From Sphingomonas sanxanigenens (GTDB taxonomy: Bacteria > Pseudomonadota > Alphaproteobacteria > Sphingomonadales > Sphingomonadaceae): a stretch of 15,337 nt of DNA. The stretch spans positions 1 through 15,337 of the forward strand of contig QFNN01000073.1 in NCBI GenBank assembly GCA_003240855.1, written 5' to 3'. Shown one piece after another: positions 1 to 6,075 of this stretch. Under the pieces are notes generated by a model, which saw nothing but the letters and a program-made list of their open reading frames with translations, was not told the DNA's origin and did no database searches. The first letter of the stretch is position 1. The number at the start of each line of letters is the position of its first letter. The translations under genes and the position numbers were made by a program.

Positions 1-62
1 AGCTCGACGAGCTCGCGCTCGCCGAACTTAAGGATCATATCGGCCAGGGTGGCGTAGATCAT
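1..62 (-). CDS. DUF1320 (Mu gp36-like) head-tail protein, start only
   Basis: Only the first 20 codons are inside the window; the gene continues past base 1. The minus strand from 62 reads MIYATLADMILKFGERELVE, which matches the typical N-terminus of DUF1320 / Mu gp36 family proteins (MIYAT.aDm...FGe.EL). These proteins are encoded just after the gp35-like gene in Mu-type phages and are thought to act at the head-tail connection. The ATG lies 5 bases after the stop codon of the upstream small membrane protein gene, so the two are probably cotranscribed. Recognition rests on the opening motif and gene order, not on the full protein. Confidence 0.75.
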   Translation of the reverse strand, partial: MIYATLADMILKFGERELVE

Positions 63-67
63 TGCCG

Positions 68-384
68 TCAGCCCTGCAGCTCGGCCTTCGCCAGCTCGGC
101 ATCGAGCGTGGCCGACAGGGCGAGCACATCGGGGTGGATCAGCTCCAGCTGTGCCTCGAGCTCGGCGAGATCGTCGCCGCTGAGCGCCGCCTTCGCCTTC
201 TCGATCAGCTCCTGCAGCTTGAGCGCGATGTCCGCATAGCCGGACAGGTCCGCCTGGCTGGACGTGAGGCCCAGCTGGTTGGTGATGCTGAACGCCAGCT
301 GCGCGAACTGGACGACAAGCGCGATAATGGCCTGGACACCGCCATCACCAGCGCGGCGATGACGACAAGCGAGATACGGCGCAT
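68..384 (-). pseudogene. Small membrane-anchored phage protein, single-base frameshift
   Basis: A strong ribosome site (GGAGGA) precedes ATG 384, which opens a hydrophobic N-terminus, MRRISLVVIAALVMA. Around 342-338 this frame loses sense. The hydrophobic run continues in a second frame as GVQAIIALVVQFAQLAF and then as a soluble helical tail ending at 68. Restoring one base in the GCGGT run near 340 gives a protein of about 105 residues: an N-terminal signal or membrane segment (about 5-32), then a charged, Leu/Ala-rich helical part. It lies between the gp35-like and gp36-like genes. I do not recognise the family. The frameshift may be a true mutation or a base-calling error in a G run; a separate start within the second frame is less likely because no ribosome site precedes it. 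Confidence 0.6.
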
Positions 385-423
385 GCTTCCTCCTTCGCGG
401 CCCGCAGGCCCTAAGAAACCGGT

Positions 424-455
424 CCCGCGCGGCCGGGACACGTTGGCCGCGCGGG
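424..455 (-). terminator. Strong GC hairpin (11-bp perfect stem), possible terminator or attenuator
   Basis: CCCGCGCGGCC at 424-434 pairs perfectly with GGCCGCGCGGG at 445-455 around a 10-base loop. On the transcribed minus strand the stem is followed by ACCGGTTTCTTAG, which has only a short T run, so intrinsic termination would be weak. It sits in the 84-base space between the gp35-like gene and the small membrane protein gene, directly after a second hairpin (457-484). A transcript-processing or attenuating role is also possible. Confidence 0.5.
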
Positions 456-456
456 G

Positions 457-484
457 GTCGAAGGCGGCCTAACCCGCCTTCGAC
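457..484 (-). terminator. Perfect hairpin spanning the stop codon of the gp35-like gene
   Basis: GTCGAAGGCGG (457-467) and CCGCCTTCGAC (474-484) are perfect reverse complements with a 6-base loop. On the minus strand the stop codon TAG (471-469) of the gp35-like gene lies in the loop. The next hairpin starts one base downstream. The pair could end or thin out transcription leaving the head operon, or protect the mRNA. There is no long U tract. Confidence 0.5.
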
Positions 485-1023
485 GTCTTGCGCCTGGCCG
501 GCGCGTCGCTCGCCGGGGGCGCAGTGGAACTGGTCGCCTGGTCGTCGGCGTCGGCCGGCGGCGGCGGGGTTTCGGGCGTGGCGGCCGCAGCCCTCTCGAG
601 CTCGGCATGCTTCTCGCGAAGCGTCGCCAGCTCGCCGCGAAGCGTGTCCGCTTCCTCGCGCGCGGCATCGCGCTCCTCGATCGCGACGGCCGCCGCCTTC
701 CGGGCATCGTCCCAGCCGGCGGCAAGCCGCTCGATCTCGGCCTGTTCCGGCGATGCCGGCGGCAGCGGCATCGATGCACGCGCCATGCCGATCAGCCGAT
801 CGAGATCCTCGGCCGAGAGATCGGCGAACGCAGCGGGCAACGCGATGAACGTGCCGTCCTGCTCCGCCTCGATCCGCAGCACCGGCTCCTGGATGAGCGC
901 GTGGAACCGTGCGCCGTCGAGAACAGCGATATCGACGACGCACGGTTCGTTCACGTCCCCCCAGGCGAGCCCGGCGCGACGGAAAGGCGCGCGCTTGCTC
1001 CAGATGCGGAGCGCGTTGGTCAC
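469..1023 (-). CDS. HI1506-related / Mu gp35-like virion-associated protein
   Basis: The 184-residue product begins (V/M)TNALRIWSKRAPFRRAGLAW, matching the N-terminal pattern of HI1506-related Mu gp35-like proteins (I.Skr..FRRaG..) and followed by the usual hydrophobic strand and LIQEPVLRIE segment. Residues about 90-150 are a Glu/Arg/Ala-rich likely coiled coil, and the tail is Pro/Ala-rich and basic. The start is GTG 1023, which overlaps the stop of the major head gene as GTGA; an ATG further upstream would lie within the head gene in another frame. Gene order (T, gp35, ..., gp36) agrees with Mu. The exact role in the virion is not known to me. Confidence 0.75.
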   Translation of the reverse strand: MTNALRIWSKRAPFRRAGLAWGDVNEPCVVDIAVLDGARFHALIQEPVLRIEAEQDGTFIALPAAFADLSAEDLDRLIGMARASMPLPPASPEQAEIERLAAGWDDARKAAAVAIEERDAAREEADTLRGELATLREKHAELERAAAATPETPPPPADADDQATSSTAPPASDAPARRKTSKAG

Positions 1024-1916
1024 GGCAGGCGACGCGCGTGGATGATCGCGCACTCCTTGTTGTGCGTATTGCTCTCGCCGCCCGCGAGGTTGGGCTTGTC
1101 GAACAGGTCGATCGCGGCCTGGCGGTTCGAGACGCCGACGACGATATGCGTCGGCGTGATCTCGAGCGGATCGCCTACATGGTTCTTGTAGGCGGCCATC
1201 GCGTCGCGGGCCTTCTCGTAATTCTCGGCGTTGAGCGGCGCGGTCGACCGGTAGGCGAGATAAGGGAAGGTGTATCCTGCCGCGCCGCGCGCTTCGGCAT
1301 ACATGCCGAACACGCCGGTCTTGGCGACCTCGCTGTCATAAGGATCGGTGATCATCCAGAAGTGCGGCGCTTCGCGCAGCTGCCAGATGAGCGGCAGGAT
1401 CATCTTCGACAGGTCGAGCAGATACCAGGGCTCGGAGCCGCCGGTGTTGTCGATGTTCGAGAAGGTCGATCCGTCCTCCTGATAGGTCGGATGGTCGCTG
1501 TCGAAGAAGTTCTGGCCGTCGTAGCAGGGCCGCTGGTGACCAGCGGCGAGCGCGTCGAACAGCAGACGGTCGGGCCACAGCGCAGCATCCTGGCCCCAGC
1601 GCGACATGGACTGCGGGATGATCCCGAGATTGTCGTCGGCGATCTGGTGCTTGTGGACGCCAGACGTCGCCTCATAGGGGTCGTTCTGCAGGCTGTAGGC
1701 CATCTCCTCGACGACCTTGATCCGCTTTTCGCCGACCCACTTGCGGAAGATCGGCAGCGCGCCGAGCCAGCCATAGGTCTCGAGCTTGGTGCTCGAGCTG
1801 ACCGGGGTCGCGAAGGCCATCGCGATGGGCGAGGCGGCGGCAAGGCCGGCGTTGAAGCGGCTGTTGAAGCCGACGCGGAGCGCCTCGACCTGCGCCTGGG
1901 TGACTACTCTCTGCAA
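1020..1916 (-). CDS. T: Major head (capsid) subunit, Mu gpT-like
   Basis: The 298-residue protein is close to Mu gpT in length (about 305) and carries the usual Mu-like major-head landmarks: an N-terminal segment with FNAGLAAASP, then TYGWLGALPIFRKWVGEKRI, followed by MSRWGQDAALWPDRLLFDAL, and a later region with PLNAENYEKARDAMAAYKN. It builds the icosahedral shell. The likely start is TTG 1916, because AAGGAG lies 7 bases upstream; no better ATG exists in this frame before the conserved part. It follows the decoration protein gene by 11 bases and overlaps the gp35-like start by GTGA. The reading frame is intact throughout. Confidence 0.9.
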   Translation of the reverse strand: MQRVVTQAQVEALRVGFNSRFNAGLAAASPIAMAFATPVSSSTKLETYGWLGALPIFRKWVGEKRIKVVEEMAYSLQNDPYEATSGVHKHQIADDNLGIIPQSMSRWGQDAALWPDRLLFDALAAGHQRPCYDGQNFFDSDHPTYQEDGSTFSNIDNTGGSEPWYLLDLSKMILPLIWQLREAPHFWMITDPYDSEVAKTGVFGMYAEARGAAGYTFPYLAYRSTAPLNAENYEKARDAMAAYKNHVGDPLEITPTHIVVGVSNRQAAIDLFDKPNLAGGESNTHNKECAIIHARRLP

Positions 1917-1927
1917 GGTGCCGCTCC

Positions 1928-2734
1928 TTAGTAAGCGATTTCGATGAAGCCCGAGACCGCGCCGGCGCCGTTGAAGGCAGCGGCGGGCGCGATCTGGATG
2001 CGGGAGCCGACCGACACGAGCGTGCTCGCGTCGCCGGCGGTCGGCGTGTCTTCGACGATCGCGCCCTTGGCGGCGCCATCGGCGATGGTGCAGGCGAGGC
2101 CGGCAACGGCCGTGATGCCGACGAGCGCGGTCACGTCGCCGCCCGTGGTCACCGCCTTCTGGACGATGACGGACAGCTTCGTGATCCGGCCCTTCACCGG
2201 CGAGACGAGCTCGGCCGAGGTGCCGGCGAGCGTGTCGACCTCGTTGATCGCGAAGGGCAGCCGCACGACGCGCGGCGCATCGATCGCGACGCCAAGGCCC
2301 AGCGTCACCCAGACGCCATCGGCCGAGACCTCGCGGACGATGCCGGCGCGCGGGCGGACGCCGCCTCCGCCGGTGGCGGCGACCGTCTCGTCATCGATGA
2401 CGAAACAATGCTTGCCGACCAGGGCGCCGGTGATGGCGTCGGCGCCGGCCGAGTTCTTGAAGAGGAAGGTGCCTTCCTCGACCTCGGTCACGATGTCGCC
2501 GTTGGCCGCGCCGCCGGCGCCGGTCTGGTTGAACAGGCCGACGACGATGCCATCGGCCGCGTCGTTCGCCTGGATCAGCGCGCTGATGCCCTGCCCGGCG
2601 CGCGCCGGGCGGAGGAAGCCGCCGACGAGAAGCGCGAGGCCGCCGGAGAAGAAGTTGACGCCGGCGACGACGCCATAGGCGTTGATGCCACCGCCGGCAT
2701 ACTTCTGCGATTTGCGGGGAGCTGCGAGGACCAT
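1928..2734 (-). CDS. Head decoration / capsid cement protein
   Basis: This 268-residue, Gly/Ala/Val-rich, beta-type protein lies between the protease/scaffold and the major head genes, the place of capsid cement proteins in many Mu-like phages. Residues about 75-145 match the pattern of such proteins: GDIVTEVEEGTFLFKNS, DAITGALVGKHCFVIDDETVA, then AGIVREVSADGVWVTLG. The C-terminal half (about 160-268) is a second beta-rich segment with a conserved look (PVKGRITKLSVIVQ, AGDASTLVSVGSRI) and may be a separate surface domain. ATG 2734 follows the protease stop by one base, with GAGGAG about 10 bases upstream. Assignment is by pattern and position. Confidence 0.75.
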   Translation of the reverse strand: MVLAAPRKSQKYAGGGINAYGVVAGVNFFSGGLALLVGGFLRPARAGQGISALIQANDAADGIVVGLFNQTGAGGAANGDIVTEVEEGTFLFKNSAGADAITGALVGKHCFVIDDETVAATGGGGVRPRAGIVREVSADGVWVTLGLGVAIDAPRVVRLPFAINEVDTLAGTSAELVSPVKGRITKLSVIVQKAVTTGGDVTALVGITAVAGLACTIADGAAKGAIVEDTPTAGDASTLVSVGSRIQIAPAAAFNGAGAVSGFIEIAY

Positions 2735-2735
2735 G

Positions 2736-3263
2736 TTAAGCGATCTCCTCGTTCTTCGCCGCGAGATATTCTTCGGGCGTCATGTCGAGCATGGCGGCGG
2801 CCGCCACTTCCTCGTCGGTGAGCGAGGTGGCCTTGCCCTTCGGCGCATTGCCGTCGAGCTTGGTGCCGGCGGCGACCACGACGGGCGCGTTCTTCAACCA
2901 GTCGCTCCACTTGGCCTCGTCGCTCTTGAAGAGGGTGAGCGCCCAATCCTTGAGTGCCGGAACGAGCTTGCCCGACTGCATCGCCGCGGCGATCTCGCGA
3001 TCGGCGCGCTCGCTGTTGAGGGTCGCCAGCTGCGCCGCCATGCCGTTGACTTGATCGACCGGCACGAACTTCGCCGGATCGGGCCTCTGCTCGACGATCG
3101 CCGCGGCGATCTGGTCGGCCGAGGCGTCGGCGCCGAGGCCGACAGCGGCGGCGACGGTGGCGAGGCCGGTGGATGCGGTGAGGCTGGTCGCAGCGGCGAT
3201 GATCGCCGCCTCGTCAGCGTCGGCGCCGAGGCCGAGGGCCGCAGCGATCTTGGACAGATCCAT
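2736..3263 (-). CDS. Z: Internal-start scaffold protein, Mu gpZ-like
   Basis: Within the protease gene, ATG 3263 (codon 174, reading MDLSKIAAALGLGADADEA) is preceded by GGAG at a spacing of five bases. Translation from here gives the 175-residue Ala-rich helical scaffold alone. In Mu, gene Z is known to be expressed from an in-frame internal start inside gene I; the arrangement here is the same. Expression is inferred from the start signal and the parallel with Mu. Confidence 0.6.
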   Translation of the reverse strand: MDLSKIAAALGLGADADEAAIIAAATSLTASTGLATVAAAVGLGADASADQIAAAIVEQRPDPAKFVPVDQVNGMAAQLATLNSERADREIAAAMQSGKLVPALKDWALTLFKSDEAKWSDWLKNAPVVVAAGTKLDGNAPKGKATSLTDEEVAAAAMLDMTPEEYLAAKNEEIA

Positions 3264-3782
3264 GTCTTCTCCGATGTCTGAGCCCGCGGCGACCGCAGCC
3301 AGGTCGATCGCGGGAATGTTGACGAGGGCTGCGTTCTTCAGGTGCCGCACCAGCTTGGTGGCGGGATCGATGGTGAAGGTCGGGCTGACGTAGCGATACT
3401 CGCGCGCCTCGAGCTGCTCGGTCGCGGCCGCCGTCCAGTCGACGTCGGCATAGATGCCGTCGTCCTCGACCGTGAGCGTCGGCGCCCAGCCGGCGGCGAT
3501 CGCGCGGCCGCCGACGCCCGGCTTCGGCGCATAGAGCGCCTGGTGATCGTAATCGAACATGAAGTCCGTCGCGCCGAGGAAGGCCTTGGTGGCGGCGACG
3601 ATCAGTTCGGCATGCGCGCGATCGCGGACGATGTAGGGGCCGCGACCGTCGCGCAGCTTCACCTCGCCGATCGGCAGCAGCTTGACGCGCTTGGCGACGC
3701 GGCCGTCGTTCAGGCCGACCTCGATCGCGGCTGCGACCAAGGTTTCGCCTGCACCGCCAGCCTTTTGCTTCAACTTCGCCAT
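2736..3782 (-). CDS. I: Prohead protease/scaffold fusion, Mu gpI-like
   Basis: The 348-residue protein matches Mu gpI in size and plan. The N-terminal half is the herpesvirus-type serine protease domain, with the putative catalytic His80 in FDYDHQALY and Ser133 in YRYVSPTF. The C-terminal half (from about 174) is Ala-rich and helical, typical of the scaffold, ending with a KNEEIA tail. It cleaves itself and the scaffold during head maturation. The ATG at 3782 follows a 218-base gap after MuF, and the ribosome site is weak (GGGGCG). In Mu, gene G lies between F and I; here it is absent and the gap takes its place. An internal start for a shorter scaffold is visible (see 2736-3263). Confidence 0.88.
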   Translation of the reverse strand: MAKLKQKAGGAGETLVAAAIEVGLNDGRVAKRVKLLPIGEVKLRDGRGPYIVRDRAHAELIVAATKAFLGATDFMFDYDHQALYAPKPGVGGRAIAAGWAPTLTVEDDGIYADVDWTAAATEQLEAREYRYVSPTFTIDPATKLVRHLKNAALVNIPAIDLAAVAAGSDIGEDMDLSKIAAALGLGADADEAAIIAAATSLTASTGLATVAAAVGLGADASADQIAAAIVEQRPDPAKFVPVDQVNGMAAQLATLNSERADREIAAAMQSGKLVPALKDWALTLFKSDEAKWSDWLKNAPVVVAAGTKLDGNAPKGKATSLTDEEVAAAAMLDMTPEEYLAAKNEEIA

Positions 3783-4000
3783 TCGCGCCCCGTTTCAAGA
3801 CCGGGACGGCGCTTCCACTTGCGCCGCCCGGCAGAGTGGGCCTTATGGGTGGGCGCCGGCGGGAAGTTCAGGTGAACATGTTCACCCACGAAAGTCGGGG
3901 CGCGTTTGAAAAATCGGATCGGTTGCCGTATAAGATCGCTAGTCGCGAGCCGTTTCGGACGTCCGGTCTAGGCCCTTGCCGGCACAAGACATCGCGACAA
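3783..4000. other. 218-bp non-coding gap between MuF and protease genes
   Basis: This is the longest stretch without a credible gene and contrasts with the overlapping neighbours. It contains a perfect 16-bp palindrome (3871-3886), a short palindrome CGGACGTCCG (3956-3965) and, on the minus strand, -10-like hexamers CATAAG (3847-3842) and TTATAC near 3932. In Mu the same place (upstream of gene I, where G also lies) holds the late promoter PI, so a late promoter here is plausible but not shown. Its bases are more mixed in composition than the flanking genes. Confidence 0.55.
3871..3886. promoter_or_regulatory. Perfect 16-bp palindrome, candidate operator or activator site
   Basis: GGTGAACATGTTCACC is its own reverse complement over all 16 bases. 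Flanking TGGGTG (3846-3851) and CACCCA (3883-3888) form a further inverted pair. The palindrome centre lies about 33 bases upstream (on the minus strand) of the -10-like CATAAG, a distance suitable for an activator bound near -40, as Mu C does at late promoters. The half-site differs from the known Mu C site, and I found no second full copy in the window. Confidence 0.5.
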
Positions 4001-5581
4001 TCAGCTTTTCCTCATCGATACGGGCACGATGTGCCGGCGGCGCGCCTCGAACGCGACCTCATAATCGTGGCCGCGCACGCGGGCCGCGACATGGAAGCGC
4101 GGTGCCCCGACCTTTGACGCCGGCGGCGAGCCGCGCACGATGCGCCCGGTGTTGATGATATCGGCGAGGTGCAGCAGATCCTCGGCGCGGATCGCCTTCT
4201 GCGTCCGGCCTTCCTCGCCATGTCGGCGGAATATGTGGCGCGCGAGCCCGTGATGCACGGCGACCGCCTTGCCATCGGCCTTGTGGATCCCGATCGCCGA
4301 TAGCCGCGCCGCCGCGTGTGGGGCGACATGCCCGACCTCGTGCGGAGGCGGCATGGCGTGCTTGTCGTGCAGCGCCTGTGCAACGAAGTCGACGATGCCC
4401 TTCGACGATCGCCACCGGCCATTGCGATCGCGGGGCTGCTGTGGATTGTAGCTGGCCGCGACCTCGCCGGTGGCGATCGAGTATCGCCATCCCAGCCGAC
4501 CGACATCGACGCGTGTCAACACACCGTCCGCCGAGCGGAGGTAACGACGCATCAGCACCGCGCTGCCATCCTCGGCGCGCACCCACCGCCAGGTGATTGC
4601 GTCAGGGTCGATCAAAGCCGCCGCTACTCGGTCCAGATGCGCAGCCGTTGCCCCCGCCGGAGCGCTTGGCTGCCCCGCCGCATCGCGAAACCAGCCCGCC
4701 GAGATCGCGAACGGCCAACCATCCCTATCGGTGAAGATCTCTGCGGTGCCTATCGTGAGCCCGAAGGGGCCAAGGAACGCCTTGGCGAGATCCGCAACAT
4801 CGCCCAGATCGGCCGCCGCGGCCTGATCGCCCACGCCCGGCGGGATCGGCGCCGGCGACAGACCGTCGAGCCCGGCCGCGCCGACGTGGTAGGACCAGCC
4901 CGGATCGATTCCGCGCTCCACGTCGCTGATCTCGCCGGTTCGCTTGTTGAGATAGGGGCGCGACGGGAACACCTTCGGCCGCTCGGTCACCTGCCACTCA
5001 CGGCGGTCGATCGTCCGCTGGTTGAGCGCCTGGACGGTGCAGCGGCAGTTCCAGCCGCACGGTGGATAATGGGTCTGCCACCAGGGATGGTCGACGGGCA
5101 GGATCGTGCCGTGCCAGGCATGATGCTCCGGCCGCTCGCGCCCATCCATGACGGACACGTAGCGCATATAGGGCAACGCGGCCTTGGTGCGCTGGATCCG
5201 CTCGTATCGGCCGGCCTGATAGGCGGTGCGCATGTTGACCTGGAAGATCGTCTTCAGCCGGCGCGGGCTGCCCAGCTGGACGTTCTTCGTCTCGCCGGTC
5301 AGCGGATCGACCATGTTGCGGCGGCCCCACCAACCTCGCGCCTCGAGCTTCGGACGGAGGCCGTCGCGAAACTGCTTGAGCGTCAGCCCTTCGCTCAGCG
5401 CCTCGTCGACGGCGGCGCGGATCTCCTCGAGCAGATCGCGCGACATCGCCTTGGCGACGGTGAACGCGCGCGCATGCTCATCCTGCCAGACATCCTGCCA
5501 GGCAAAGCCGATGCGAAAGCCCTTGCGCCGGAACCAGGCGATCGCCTCGCGCGCCGCGAGGACGGGGAACTCTTCCAGCAT
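4001..5581 (-). CDS. F: MuF-like minor head protein with two C-terminal nuclease-fold-like modules
   Basis: The 526-residue protein has the phage Mu F head-morphogenesis domain at about 30-190: NMRTAYQAGRYERIQ, then MRYVSVMDGRERPEHHAWHG, and the Cys cluster PPCGWNCRCTV. Residues about 270-380 resemble the PBECR2 domain (phage Barnase-EndoU-ColicinE5/D-RelE-like nuclease), with DPDAITWRWV and VLMRRYLRSADG. After a linker (NPQQPRDRNGRW), residues about 440-526 form a second module with HIFRRHGEEGR, an II-(N)-TGRIVRG strand and YEVAFEARRRHIVPVS, resembling PBECR/MuF-type toxin ends. The MuF part sits at the portal vertex during head assembly. The nuclease-like ends might act on the host after injection; this is inferred from the family, and catalytic residues are not certain. 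ATG 5581 lies two bases after the upstream stop. Confidence 0.85.
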   Translation of the reverse strand: MLEEFPVLAAREAIAWFRRKGFRIGFAWQDVWQDEHARAFTVAKAMSRDLLEEIRAAVDEALSEGLTLKQFRDGLRPKLEARGWWGRRNMVDPLTGETKNVQLGSPRRLKTIFQVNMRTAYQAGRYERIQRTKAALPYMRYVSVMDGRERPEHHAWHGTILPVDHPWWQTHYPPCGWNCRCTVQALNQRTIDRREWQVTERPKVFPSRPYLNKRTGEISDVERGIDPGWSYHVGAAGLDGLSPAPIPPGVGDQAAAADLGDVADLAKAFLGPFGLTIGTAEIFTDRDGWPFAISAGWFRDAAGQPSAPAGATAAHLDRVAAALIDPDAITWRWVRAEDGSAVLMRRYLRSADGVLTRVDVGRLGWRYSIATGEVAASYNPQQPRDRNGRWRSSKGIVDFVAQALHDKHAMPPPHEVGHVAPHAAARLSAIGIHKADGKAVAVHHGLARHIFRRHGEEGRTQKAIRAEDLLHLADIINTGRIVRGSPPASKVGAPRFHVAARVRGHDYEVAFEARRRHIVPVSMRKS

Positions 5582-5583
5582 CG

Positions 5584-6072
5584 CTAGCCGTCGATGATGA
5601 TCCGGCCGACGTCATCGGCCAGGACGCGGCCGGCATCGTCGACGGCGATCGCCGCCGGCAGTGTCCATTCGACCTCGCCATAGCGGACATAGCCGCCATG
5701 GTTGAACAGATAGGTCGGCAGCACGCCGATGCGGCGATGATGGCCGGCCGAGGCGAGCAGTGCGTCGACGGTGTGGCGGCACGTCGTCGTGTAGAGCGCG
5801 CGCCGGACCAGGCCGGCGGACGGATCGATATATTCGTGCAGGACGGTGGCTGCGCCCGCGATCTCCCAGATGCCCGGCCGGGCATGGCAGCGATCGGCCT
5901 TGCCCAGCTGCGCGCCGGGCTCGACCAGCATGCCCAAGGCAATTCCATCCACGGCATGATCGAACCGCGGCACACCGGGCGGCGCGAGGACGAGCGAGCC
6001 ATCGGCCGCGCGCACCGGCGCCGCGTCGGGCCGGCTGAAGGTGAAGGTCGCGGCGAAGGCGAGCGACGGCAT
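5584..6072 (-). CDS. Small virion protein with head-spike/fibre-like N-terminal motif
   Basis: The 162-residue protein lies between portal and MuF. Its N-terminal part (TFTFSRPDAAPVRAADGSL... PGVPRFDHAVDGIALGMLVEPGAQ) resembles the short motif at the start of phage head-spike-fibre or appendage proteins (FsRasaAtrvd..G.l......PR.dydp). The rest is beta-rich and contains YIDPSAGLVRRALYTTTC and FNHGGYVRYGEVEW. I do not recognise a catalytic site. ATG 6072 comes three bases after the frame-corrected portal stop, which supports the corrected portal C-terminus. A structural role is inferred from context. Confidence 0.6.
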   Translation of the reverse strand: MPSLAFAATFTFSRPDAAPVRAADGSLVLAPPGVPRFDHAVDGIALGMLVEPGAQLGKADRCHARPGIWEIAGAATVLHEYIDPSAGLVRRALYTTTCRHTVDALLASAGHHRRIGVLPTYLFNHGGYVRYGEVEWTLPAAIAVDDAGRVLADDVGRIIIDG

Positions 6073-6075
6073 CGA

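Noticed and set aside
3871..3886. LexA-type SOS box
   Set aside because: Spacing between GAAC and GTTC is two bases, not the four of the Gram-positive box, and it is not the alphaproteobacterial direct-repeat GTTC/GAAC form.
3927..3932. TTATAC as a strong promoter -10
   Set aside because: No acceptable -35 hexamer at 16-18 bases, so it was not listed as a promoter.
3836..4117. Plus-strand open frame of 93 codons over the non-coding gap, with an internal ATG inside the palindrome preceded by AGGTG
   Set aside because: It runs antisense into the MuF end, has no recognisable motif and unbiased composition; the start-like look is due to the palindrome. I would not call it an immunity gene.
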